Assembly (NCBI RefSeq): GCF_910587525.1
Contig: NZ_CAJULS010000007.1
Span: 1-39,402 of the forward strand
Direction: 5' to 3'
Length of the DNA stretch: 39,402 bases
Origin: an uncultured Oscillibacter sp.
GTDB lineage: Bacteria > Bacillota > Clostridia > Oscillospirales > Oscillospiraceae
The translations under genes were made by a program, and so were the position numbers. The notes beneath the pieces are model-generated. The model was not told the origin of the DNA, did no database searches, and saw nothing but the letters and a program-made list of their open reading frames with translations. Each line of letters starts with the position of its first letter. Positions within the stretch are counted from its first letter, which is position 1. Shown piece by piece: positions 8,414 to 15,679 of this stretch.

Positions 8414-10906
8414 TCAGTCCAGCACAGAGCTGTCGCCAAACCATACCGTCACCACACTGCCGGCGGGCAGCTCCGTGCCCTCCGCCACATTCTGAGACAT
8501 GGCGTGAACGTTGCCGGAGCCGGTTACCGTGGTGCCCGCCACCTTCATGATCAGTCCCGCGTTGGTCAGCATCCGGTTGGCCTCCGCGGCAGTCCTGCCG
8601 GAGACGTTTGGCACCGTGCAGGGGGCGTCAGGCTTCTCCTGTCCCAGATACAGAATAATGGACGCGTCGTTGGGTACAATGGCGCCGCCTGCCGGGGTCT
8701 GGGCTGTGACGGTCTCGCCGTCGCCCACCGTGCGGCATGCAAAGCCGGCGTTCTCCAGCTTGGCTTTGGCATCCGCCATAGTAAGTCCCACCACATTGGG
8801 CACCGGCGCATCGGCCACCAGCAGCTCCGAGGAGGAGTAGTCCGGTTCGATGCCGAGATCCGGCAGAATCTCACCCATGATCCGGCTGGCGGTGGGAGCC
8901 ACCATGTTGCCGCCGGAGACAAAGACGCCGGTATTCCGGCTGGGGGTATCCATGGTGATGAGCATGATGTACTGGGGATCGTCCGCCGGAGCGAAGCACA
9001 TGAAGGAGACCACCACATCGCCCTTGGGGTTGCTGTCGGTTCGGGTGCCGGTCTTGTCGGCAGTGCCGGTCTTGCCGCCGATGCGGTAGCCGGTTACCTG
9101 GCCGTTCTTGCCGGTTCCCTCCGCCACCACATACTCCAGGCACTCCCGCACCAGGGCGGAGGTCTCCTCGCTGACCACCTGCCGGACAGGTGTGGCGGCT
9201 CCGTGCTGTTCAATGATGTTGCCGTTTCCGTCCAGCACCTGGTCCACGATATAGGGCGTGTAAAGATAGCCGCCGTTGATGCAGGCCGCCTGGGCCCGGA
9301 TCAGCTCCAGGGGCGTGACGTTGAAGGTCTGGCCGAAAGCGTAGGACGCCAGGGAGACCACGTTGGAGTTGAAGTTCTTCTCGTCGGCGAAGATGCCCTT
9401 GCCCTCGCCCACCGCCATATCGAACCCCGTAGGGTCCATCAGGCCGAAGGAGCGAAGATAGCTGTAATACTTCTGGGTGCCCATCTTTAATCCGATGGAG
9501 ATGAAGGCGGGGTTGCAGGAGTTGCCAACGGCCACCTTCAGGCTCTGGGTGCCATGTCCGCTCTTCTTGGAGCAGTTAAAGGCCTTATCCCACCCCTGAA
9601 CCATGACGGAGCCGGAACAGCTGAAAGAGGAATTCATGTTCACCACGCCCTCCTCCAACGCCGCCGCCAGGGTGATGGGCTTGAAGGTGGAGCCGGGCTC
9701 ATAGGTATCGGACACGCAGCGGTTGCGCCACTGAAGACCCTGGGCCTTGCTCCAAGTATTGCTGATGGCCGTACTGTAATCCTCTTCTGCCTCGTAGGTG
9801 TCCTTTTTCTTCTCCAGCTCCTCCAGCTCTTTCTCTACAGATGCCAGGAGCTTTTCATCCTGGATAGCGCTGTAATTGCCGGGGTCAAAGGTGGGATAGG
9901 AGGCCATGGCGATGATGGCACCGGTATTCGCCTCCATGACGATGCCGGTGCCGCCGTTTTTGGCGTCGAAGGTCTCCAGCATGCTCTCCATGTTCTTCTC
10001 CAGGGAGGCCTGGACCCGGGTGTCCAGGGTCAGCATCATGTCATAGCCGTTCTCCGGGTCGATGATATTCTCGTAGTGGAAGGGCAGGTCCGTGTTGCGG
10101 GCGTTTTTTGCGGCCACAGTGTAGCCGCTGGTGCCCTCCAGCACGTCGTTGAACTTGGACTCCAGGCCGTAGGCCCCCTGGTTCTCGCCGTTGACAAAGC
10201 CCACCACGTTGGCCGCAAGGGTGCCGTAGGGATAGTACCGCCGGGAATCCAGCTCCAGGAAGATCCCCTGGAGGGCCGTGGGGGCCTTGGTTGGGTTGGA
10301 CAGCAGGCGGGTCTTTCCCTCTTCGTTGACAAAGGTGAGCTCCCGTCCCTCGTCGTCGATCTCACCGTTGATGAAGCGGCGCACCTCGTCCGCCACGTCC
10401 TGCTCCACCCGTTTGCTGACGACCTGGTACTTCGTCTTGGTTTTGGAGGCCATTTGGAGAATATCCTCCTCCGGCACGCCCAGGATCCGGCTCAGCCCCC
10501 GGGCCACATAGGCCTCATCCAGAACCACCGCCGGGACATAGGTCTTGCCGGACTTGATTGCCTGCTCCTGGGCCTCTTCATTGGCCTTCTCCTGTTTTTG
10601 GACATAGGCTGCCAGCTCCAGGGGAGAAATGCACACGTTCTCCGCCGTGGCCGAGGTTGCCAAGGGATGATAATTCCGGTCATAGATCGTCCCCCGGGAA
10701 GCGGTCACCACGCTCTCCCGGGTCTGCTGCACGGCCGCCTGGGCCTGCAGCTCGTCATGCCGCCGGATCTGCAGGTCATACAGCTTCCAGAAGAGCATGA
10801 CAAAGGTGCACACGCCCAGCAGCAGCATGATGATCACCGTCCTGCTGCGAACCACCTGATTGGCCCTGCGGGCCGCTTCGCTTTTTCTCGGGGAATTACC
10901 TGCCAT
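8414..10906 (-). CDS. ftsI: Class B penicillin-binding protein with two PASTA domains (FtsI/PbpB/SpoVD type)
   Basis: This is the septal transpeptidase partner of FtsW. The 830-residue protein has one N-terminal membrane segment (residues 23-42), a PBP dimerisation domain starting near RGTIYDRN, and a transpeptidase domain with STFK (406-409), SCN (463-465) and KTGT (612-615). Two C-terminal PASTA repeats begin at VPNVVGLT and VPNVSGRT. A charged, Glu/Lys-rich insert at about residues 350-380 precedes the active serine. The ATG at 10904-10906 (MAGNSPRK) follows GAGAGGA. Two PASTA repeats match Bacillus PbpB (SpoVD has one), and its place in dcw supports a division role; a sporulation role cannot be excluded. 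Confidence 0.93.
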   Translation of the reverse strand: MAGNSPRKSEAARRANQVVRSRTVIIMLLLGVCTFVMLFWKLYDLQIRRHDELQAQAAVQQTRESVVTASRGTIYDRNYHPLATSATAENVCISPLELAAYVQKQEKANEEAQEQAIKSGKTYVPAVVLDEAYVARGLSRILGVPEEDILQMASKTKTKYQVVSKRVEQDVADEVRRFINGEIDDEGRELTFVNEEGKTRLLSNPTKAPTALQGIFLELDSRRYYPYGTLAANVVGFVNGENQGAYGLESKFNDVLEGTSGYTVAAKNARNTDLPFHYENIIDPENGYDMMLTLDTRVQASLEKNMESMLETFDAKNGGTGIVMEANTGAIIAMASYPTFDPGNYSAIQDEKLLASVEKELEELEKKKDTYEAEEDYSTAISNTWSKAQGLQWRNRCVSDTYEPGSTFKPITLAAALEEGVVNMNSSFSCSGSVMVQGWDKAFNCSKKSGHGTQSLKVAVGNSCNPAFISIGLKMGTQKYYSYLRSFGLMDPTGFDMAVGEGKGIFADEKNFNSNVVSLASYAFGQTFNVTPLELIRAQAACINGGYLYTPYIVDQVLDGNGNIIEQHGAATPVRQVVSEETSALVRECLEYVVAEGTGKNGQVTGYRIGGKTGTADKTGTRTDSNPKGDVVVSFMCFAPADDPQYIMLITMDTPSRNTGVFVSGGNMVAPTASRIMGEILPDLGIEPDYSSSELLVADAPVPNVVGLTMADAKAKLENAGFACRTVGDGETVTAQTPAGGAIVPNDASIILYLGQEKPDAPCTVPNVSGRTAAEANRMLTNAGLIMKVAGTTVTGSGNVHAMSQNVAEGTELPAGSVVTVWFGDSSVLD

Positions 10907-10951
10907 GGGTCCTCTCTTTCTCACGCCGTCCGGCGCAGCATACCGAATTGA

Positions 10952-10979
10952 GGGAGTAAGAAGACCTCTTCTCACTCCC
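10952..10979 (-). other. Perfect hairpin in the leader of the PBP gene
   Basis: A 13-bp stem with one G-U pair and a 2-nt loop (10952-10964 with 10967-10979) lies 46 bp upstream of the PBP start, in the 187-bp gap after ftsL. No T-tract follows on the minus strand, so it is more likely a processing or stability element than a terminator. Confidence 0.55.
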
Positions 10980-11093
10980 CGCAAAACCATCCGCCGGCAA
11001 GAGGCAATCCGGTTTTGGAGGCTGGAAAGCCGCCGGCAGGCGTATTGCCCTTTGTCAACCGATGGTTCTCTTCAAAGCATTATAGTGCGACGC

Positions 11094-11660
11094 TCAATCG
11101 AAATATTCCACCACTGTGTAGACCCCGTGGTGGAGGGAATCCTTCAGCCTGTCCAACAGGCCCGTCTCCTCCTGCCGGTAAACCACGGCGGCATCTCCGC
11201 CGGAGCTGTCCACATAGTAAACCTGACTGGCGCCGGGCTTCGTCATGCCAGCTGCCTCCGCCGCCGCCTTCACGGTGGCCAGGTCGTATATCTGCTCATA
11301 CTGGGTGGTGAGGATTACGTTTTCCTTCTCCAGCGCCTTCAATTCGCTCCGCAGCTCCACCATATCGGAGGAGAGGACCGTCAACTGGATATAGCTCAGC
11401 AGCAGAAGCACAGCCAGCACCGCGGCCGCCACCGCACCCACCACGGCCAGCGGGGCCACATGCTGAGCCTCCCGCAGCTGGACCTTGGGAAGACTCCGTA
11501 TTTTGGGTTTTTCCTGGACCGCCTCCCGGCGCCGGGGGGGCTCTCCGGCGTGGCGCAGCTCCCGCTCCCGAACCTCAAAGTCCAGGCTGCGGGCCAGATT
11601 GCCGTCCACGGATACAGACCTGCCATTGCGGTAACGCAAATTCTTCGCCGCCGAAGCCAA
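11094..11660 (-). CDS. ftsL: FtsL-like divisome protein
   Basis: FtsL is a small bitopic protein that bridges DivIB and the septal PBP/FtsW. The 188-residue product has an ~85-residue charged cytoplasmic part, one membrane segment (about residues 90-110, with AVVGAVAAAVLAVLLLLSYI), and then a coiled coil with LRSELKALEKENVIL, as in FtsL/DivIC. Position between rsmH and the PBP gene is diagnostic, since FtsL sequences diverge strongly. The start appears to be a TTG at 11658-11660, eight bases from GGGGGAG; no ATG fits better. The cytoplasmic part is longer than the Bacillus protein's. Confidence 0.85.
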   Translation of the reverse strand: MASAAKNLRYRNGRSVSVDGNLARSLDFEVRERELRHAGEPPRRREAVQEKPKIRSLPKVQLREAQHVAPLAVVGAVAAAVLAVLLLLSYIQLTVLSSDMVELRSELKALEKENVILTTQYEQIYDLATVKAAAEAAGMTKPGASQVYYVDSSGGDAAVVYRQEETGLLDRLKDSLHHGVYTVVEYFD

Positions 11661-11705
11661 AGAAGACTCCCCCTTTCTCTAAAATGTGCGGAACAGCCTG
11701 TCCCG

Positions 11706-12653
11706 CTAAATATCAAATGCTTCACACTTCTCCGCCGCCCGCAGCTTGGCGCTCCTGGCCCGGGGATTTTCGCTAAGTTCCTCCGTTCCAGGCACAATAG
11801 GCCTGCGGGTCACGAGGCGGAGCATTGGTTTTTTGCCGCAGACACACACCGGGAATTCCGGCGGGCAGGTGCAGCCCCGGGCCATATCCCGCATGGTCCG
11901 CTTGACGATCCGGTCCTCCAGAGAGTGGAAGGTGATCACCGCCAGCCGTCCGCCGGGGTTCAGGCTCTCCACCGCCGCCTTCAGCATAGGCGGCAGCACA
12001 TCCAGCTCGCCGTTGACGGCAATGCGGACAGCCTGGAAAGTCCGCTTGGCGGGGTGCTGCTTTTCCCGCAGCGCCGCCGGGGGCATGGCGCCCCGGATAA
12101 TGTCCGCCAGTTCCAGCGTGGTCTCCACCGGTTTTTCCTCCCTGGCCCGGACGATGGCCCGGGCAATGGCAGGGGCGTACCGCTCCTCGCCGTACTCATA
12201 CAGAATACGCCGCAGCTCCTCCGGGCTCCAAGTATTGACTACCTCCCGGGCCGTCAGGGCCGCAGCCGCGTCCATCCGCATGTCCAACGGGGCGTCCTGC
12301 ATGTAGGAAAAGCCCCGGGAGGCGTCGTCCAGCTGGGGCGAAGACACACCCAGATCAAACAGGGCCCCATCCACACCGGAGACTCCCGCCTGCCGCAGGA
12401 TGTCCGCAAGACCGGAGAAATTGCCGTGGACCAGCGTCACCCGGTCCCGCCAGGGGGCCAGACGCTCCTCCGCCGCCTCAATGGCGGCCATGTCCTGGTC
12501 GATGCAGATCAGCCTGCCGACGGTGAGCCGCCGGGCGATCTCCCGGGAGTGCCCGGCCCGGCCCAGAGTCCCGTCCACATACACCCCGCCGGGGCGGATG
12601 TTCAGCACTTCCATACACTCGTCCAGAAGGACGGGCTTGTGAACGTATTCCAT
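11706..12653 (-). CDS. rsmH: 16S rRNA (cytosine1402-N4)-methyltransferase RsmH (MraW)
   Basis: RsmH methylates N4 of C1402 in the decoding centre of 16S rRNA using S-adenosylmethionine. The 315-residue length fits the family. It starts EYVHKPVLLDECMEVL, with the SAM loop VDGTLGRAGHS and the conserved FDLGVSSPQLDDASRGFSY. The C-terminal part has AVRIAVNGELDVL and ITFHSLEDRIVKR, all typical. It starts 6 bp after the mraZ stop, so the two are co-transcribed. The gene is the second of the dcw cluster. Confidence 0.97.
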   Translation of the reverse strand: MEYVHKPVLLDECMEVLNIRPGGVYVDGTLGRAGHSREIARRLTVGRLICIDQDMAAIEAAEERLAPWRDRVTLVHGNFSGLADILRQAGVSGVDGALFDLGVSSPQLDDASRGFSYMQDAPLDMRMDAAAALTAREVVNTWSPEELRRILYEYGEERYAPAIARAIVRAREEKPVETTLELADIIRGAMPPAALREKQHPAKRTFQAVRIAVNGELDVLPPMLKAAVESLNPGGRLAVITFHSLEDRIVKRTMRDMARGCTCPPEFPVCVCGKKPMLRLVTRRPIVPGTEELSENPRARSAKLRAAEKCEAFDI

Positions 12654-12659
12654 AGGCGC

Positions 12660-13103
12660 TTACCCGCGGCTGCGGCGGGCGCGGGCCAGGGCATCCATGG
12701 CAGCGGCCATATCGTCGCTCTCCAGCATCTTCCGCTCCCGCTCGGCCCATGTCTGCTCGTCCCAAATCTCGGCGAAGGAGTTCAGGCCCACGATGGTGGC
12801 TGTCTTTTTCAGCCCCGCGTGATTCCGCAGGCTGGCGGGGATCAGTACCCGCCCCTGCGCGTCCGGCTCGCACTGGACGGCGTTGGCGTACAGCAGGGTC
12901 AGCGCCCGCATCTCGCTGTAGCTCAAATCGTCCATTTCCTCAGACATCTGCTCCCACTTGGCCTGGGGATAGATGGTCAGGCAGTGCTCCGCGCCAATGG
13001 TGATATAAAAGGTATCGCCCAGGGCCTCCCGCATGGCGGAGGGAATTACCAGACGGCCTTTGGAGTCAATACTGTTGTTGGATTTACCCAGCAGTCTTGC
13101 CAT
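12660..13103 (-). CDS. mraZ: MraZ, transcriptional regulator of the dcw cluster
   Basis: MraZ is an AbrB-fold DNA-binding protein that regulates its own dcw promoter. The 147-residue product has the expected two swapped-hairpin repeats: NSIDSKGRLVIPSAMREAL (about residues 10-28) and QCEPDAQGRVLIPASLRNHA (about 78-97), each with the GR-hydrophobic-PxxLR core. It is the first gene of the cluster, and its putative operator lies directly upstream of it. The Arg-rich end (ARARRSRG) is not part of the conserved fold. Confidence 0.97.
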   Translation of the reverse strand: MARLLGKSNNSIDSKGRLVIPSAMREALGDTFYITIGAEHCLTIYPQAKWEQMSEEMDDLSYSEMRALTLLYANAVQCEPDAQGRVLIPASLRNHAGLKKTATIVGLNSFAEIWDEQTWAERERKMLESDDMAAAMDALARARRSRG

Positions 13104-13163
13104 GGAAGGCCGCCCCCTTTCTCCCCTCTTTTTGGGATTTCATGGGCTTTGATGGCACTTAAC

Positions 13164-13189
13164 ACCTCAAATTACCCACTTTTCCCCAC
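13164..13189 (-). promoter_or_regulatory. MraZ operator: three boxes with 10-bp spacing
   Basis: On the minus strand GTGGGG (13184-13189), GTGGGT (13174-13179) and a weaker TGAGGT (13164-13169) recur at exactly 10-bp steps. Known MraZ sites are direct repeats of GTGG-type boxes at this period. The repeats begin about 10 bp downstream of the -10 box, over the predicted transcription start, where binding would block the promoter. Confidence 0.8.
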
Positions 13190-13199
13190 CAATGTTTTT

Positions 13200-13228
13200 A
13201 GTATACGCAAAAGGATTGGAAATTGCAA
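13200..13228 (-). promoter_or_regulatory. Promoter of the dcw cluster (Pmra)
   Basis: TTGCAA (13223-13228) and TATACT (13200-13205) are separated by 17 bp on the minus strand. The start would be near 13193, giving a leader of about 90 nt to mraZ. The operator boxes lie over and just after this start. Confidence 0.8.
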
Positions 13229-13345
13229 GGATTTTTTTCCGCCGGAAATTGGTAAAAATCTCATAAATTCTCCCATTTTCTGTCCAAAACCCCGTTTTTC
13301 AAACGTGCGTTCGATAATAGTTGAGTCGGTTGACGTAAAACAAAA

Positions 13346-13383
13346 GGCACCCGTAAACACAAAATCTTGTGTTTACGGGTGCC
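13346..13383 (-). terminator. Intrinsic terminator after the rsmD-coaD operon
   Basis: A perfect 17-bp stem (13346-13362 with 13367-13383) with a 4-nt loop is followed on the minus strand by TTTTGTTTT. It ends the transcript of the coiled-coil gene at 13509 and insulates the dcw promoter. Confidence 0.9.
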
Positions 13384-13508
13384 GCTCTGTATCTCGAGAC
13401 CCAGATATAGTTTTCCTAAAAATTTTTCGCCGGTTTTCCCGTCATTTTCCACAAATTTTTACAGCGGTTTGCCGCAGCGCACCGGCGGAGGTGGGGATTA
13501 TGGTCAAC

Positions 13509-14030
13509 TCAGCCGGCAGGGCCCTCCGGATCGCTCTTGCCCGCCAGCTTGTCCCGCTGCTCCTGCATAGCGGCGGCAGAGGCAGTGCGGAATCGAACCC
13601 GGGACTGCTTCACCTCGTCCAGCGCGGCCTGGACGGCCTCCTCCGTACGGGCCAGGGCGTCTTCGGCGTACTCGTTGGCCACCTGATAGAGCTGGCGGGA
13701 GCGCTCCTCCGCCCGGCCCACGATCTGGCGGGCCTTCTCCTTGGCGGCGTAAATGACCTCGCTCTCGGAGACCTTGGTCTTGGCGTCCAGCTCCGCCTGG
13801 CGCATCATGCGCTCCACGTCCCGCTTGGCCTCCTCCACAAACTTGTCCCGGGCAGCCAGCAGCTCCTGAGCCCGCTTGATCTCCACCGGCAGCTGGGCCC
13901 GCAGCTCCTCCAGCAGGTCCAGGATCTCGTCCCGGTCCACCAGGCTCATATTGGGCTTCAGCGCCGGAGACTTGGCGTCCTCGATCCGTTCAAACAGCAT
14001 GTCGATCAGACGGTTAATATCATTGGCCAT
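13509..14030 (-). CDS. Coiled-coil protein, DivIVA- or ATPase-stator-like, function unknown
   Basis: The 173-residue product is nearly all charged helix. It starts MANDINRLIDMLFERIEDAK, and the middle is heptad-rich (LLEELRAQLPVEIKRAQELL and RDVERMMRQAELDAKTKV). It has no membrane segment and no catalytic motif. Similar short coiled-coil genes next to coaD in clostridia are usually annotated as 'ATPase' or DivIVA-like, but the DivIVA N-terminal membrane-binding motif is not evident. It is 6 bp downstream of coaD and ends at a strong terminator, so it is the last gene of the rsmD-coaD operon. Function is not assigned. Confidence 0.75.
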   Translation of the reverse strand: MANDINRLIDMLFERIEDAKSPALKPNMSLVDRDEILDLLEELRAQLPVEIKRAQELLAARDKFVEEAKRDVERMMRQAELDAKTKVSESEVIYAAKEKARQIVGRAEERSRQLYQVANEYAEDALARTEEAVQAALDEVKQSRVRFRTASAAAMQEQRDKLAGKSDPEGPAG

Positions 14031-14036
14031 AGGTCC

Positions 14037-14528
14037 CTATCCTTTCTGACTTTCCATCATCTCCAGCACCATGGGCACAATGGATGCGGGCAGGTATTTT
14101 TCCAGCGGCTGGCGGTACCGGATCATCTCCCGGGCCATGGAGGAGCTGAAGTGCTGGTACGCCTGGCCGGCGGGCAGCAGCATGGTCTCCAGCTCCGGGT
14201 GAATTCCCCTGTTGATCAAGGCCATTTGGTACTCCGCGTCAAAGTCCGTCACGTTCCGCACGCCCCGGACGATGACATTCGCCCCGTGGGCCGCGGCAAA
14301 GTCCGCCAGCAGGCCGGGCCACAGCTCCGCCTCCACATTGGAAAATTCCGCCACAGCGGAGCGCACCAGTTGAAGTTTCTGCTCCGGCGTAAACATCTGG
14401 CTGCGCTTCTCCGCGTTGGGGCTGACGCAGACCACCACACGGTCAAAACAGGCGGCGGCCCTTTGGATCACGTCCAGATGGCCCAGCGTGATGGGGTCAA
14501 AGCTGCCTGAGCAAACGGCTGTTCTCAT
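14037..14528 (-). CDS. coaD: Phosphopantetheine adenylyltransferase CoaD
   Basis: CoaD transfers AMP from ATP to 4'-phosphopantetheine, the penultimate step of coenzyme A synthesis. The 163-residue protein is of family length. It has the nucleotidyltransferase signature GSFDPITLGHLDVI with the T/HxGH element near residues 15-18, VIVRGVRNVTDFDAEYQMA in the middle, and SSSMAREM in the C-terminal part. Its start overlaps the rsmD stop by 4 bp (ATGA), a common gene pair in Firmicutes. Confidence 0.97.
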   Translation of the reverse strand: MRTAVCSGSFDPITLGHLDVIQRAAACFDRVVVCVSPNAEKRSQMFTPEQKLQLVRSAVAEFSNVEAELWPGLLADFAAAHGANVIVRGVRNVTDFDAEYQMALINRGIHPELETMLLPAGQAYQHFSSSMAREMIRYRQPLEKYLPASIVPMVLEMMESQKG

Positions 14529-15097
14529 GGGAGTTGTTCCTCGTTCTCTTCGTTTCTGCTCCGGCGGAAGACAGTCAGTCCGATCTTCCCGTAGCGGTAG
14601 GTCCGGTGGACACGGCAGAGCGCCCCGGGAGGCGCCAGCACCCTGTCCGCCGGGTGTTCCGCCACAATTATACCATGCTGATTCAAAATGTCAAATGCCG
14701 CGAGCATCTCCAGGGCGGGCTCCAGCAGCCCTGCCTGATAGGGCGGGTCCAGAAAGACCAGGTCGAATTTCTCCCGTGCCGTCCGCAGGTACTCCAGAGA
14801 GTCCCCCCGCACCACCCTGGCCCGGTCCCGGAGGCCGGTGAGGGTCAAGTTCTCCCGAACCAGCTGCGCCGCATCCTCCCGACGGTCTACGAAGACGGCA
14901 AAGGCCGCTCCCCGGCTGAGGCATTCAATGCCCAGCTGGCCTGTGCCGGCGAAAAGATCCAGCACCCGCCGCCCCTCAATGTCGCACTGGAGAGCACTGA
15001 ACAGTCCCTCTTTCACCCGGTCGGTGGTGGGGCGGGTCTCCATCCCCTCCAGTTCCTTCAAACGGCGGCCCCTGGCAGAGCCGGTAATGACGCGCAC
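14525..15097 (-). CDS. rsmD: 16S rRNA (guanine966-N2)-methyltransferase RsmD
   Basis: RsmD methylates N2 of G966 in 16S rRNA with S-adenosylmethionine. The 190-residue protein opens with MRVITGSARGRRL and has the family phrase RPTTDRVKEGLFSAL. The SAM loop is LDLFAGTGQLGIE, and the catalytic DPPY motif is in FLDPPYQAG. The start is a GTG at 15095-15097, six bases after AGGAGGG. It is the first gene of a three-gene operon with coaD and the coiled-coil gene. Confidence 0.96.
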   Translation of the reverse strand: MRVITGSARGRRLKELEGMETRPTTDRVKEGLFSALQCDIEGRRVLDLFAGTGQLGIECLSRGAAFAVFVDRREDAAQLVRENLTLTGLRDRARVVRGDSLEYLRTAREKFDLVFLDPPYQAGLLEPALEMLAAFDILNQHGIIVAEHPADRVLAPPGALCRVHRTYRYGKIGLTVFRRSRNEENEEQLP

Positions 15098-15144
15098 GGC
15101 GCTCCCTCCTCTGTCCTCCCGCCGTCTCCTGGCGGTTTTTTCCT

Positions 15145-15173
15145 ATTCTACGGCAAATCCCACCGGTTTTCAA
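15145..15173 (-). promoter_or_regulatory. Promoter of rsmD-coaD operon
   Basis: TTGAAA (15168-15173) and TAGAAT (15145-15150) with a 17-bp spacer on the minus strand. It is back-to-back with the plus-strand promoter at 15209-15237. Confidence 0.7.
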
Positions 15174-15208
15174 TAGATTTTTACGTCCCGGACCCCCTTT
15201 TTTGGGAC

Positions 15209-15237
15209 TTGTACTTTCCGGAGGAATCGTATATAAT
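15209..15237 (+). promoter_or_regulatory. Promoter of Asp23-fakA operon
   Basis: TTGTAC (15209-15214) and TATAAT (15232-15237) with a 17-bp spacer. It lies inside the longest open frame of the next gene, which is why the start at 15313 was chosen rather than one at 15202. Confidence 0.78.
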
Positions 15238-15312
15238 AGAATTCTCTTAATATGGCTGTCACAGGGGCGGTTTTTCCTCCCCTGTCAATATCAGGAAAGA
15301 AAGGACGTTCTC

Positions 15313-15663
15313 ATGATTCAATTCAAATCTGATCAGGGTGAGATCTCCATCAGCAGCGCCGTATTCTCCAACATCACCGGCATGGCCGCCACCAACTGCT
15401 TTGGCGTCAAGGGCATGGCCTTCCGCTCCATGACCGACGGCCTGGTCCACCTGCTGCGGCGGGAGGCCATGAGCAAAGGCGTCAGCATCACCTATCACGA
15501 CGACAACTCCATCTCCATCGAGCTCCATATCATCGTGGAAAACGGGGTCAACCTGCCCGCGGTGTGCCGCTCCATTATGAACGAGGTGCGCTATGTTGTG
15601 ACGAAAAACACCGGCGTACCCGTCAAGGCTGTGGACGTGTGCGTGGATTCCATGACCTTGTGA
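15313..15663 (+). CDS. Asp23/Gls24 family protein (YloU-like)
   Basis: This is an Asp23/Gls24-family envelope-stress protein, with the YloU-type position directly ahead of fakA seen across Firmicutes. The 116-residue product starts MIQFKSDQGEISISSAVF. It then has the family core ITGMAATNCFGVKGMA and the C-terminal VPVKAVDVCVDSM. There is no membrane segment, so it is cytoplasmic or peripheral. Function in detail is unknown for this subgroup. The ATG at 15313 has AAAGGA upstream and lies about 70 nt after the predicted transcription start. The next gene begins 16 bp later. Confidence 0.9.
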   Translation: MIQFKSDQGEISISSAVFSNITGMAATNCFGVKGMAFRSMTDGLVHLLRREAMSKGVSITYHDDNSISIELHIIVENGVNLPAVCRSIMNEVRYVVTKNTGVPVKAVDVCVDSMTL

Positions 15664-15679
15664 GGGAGGAACGAATCGA

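Noticed and set aside
10860..14510. A 1216-codon open frame on the plus strand
   Set aside because: It is antisense to mraZ, rsmH, ftsL and coaD, which all carry clear motifs. Long antisense frames are expected in GC-rich DNA with this codon bias. The product is rich in Arg, Gly, His and Leu with no domain.
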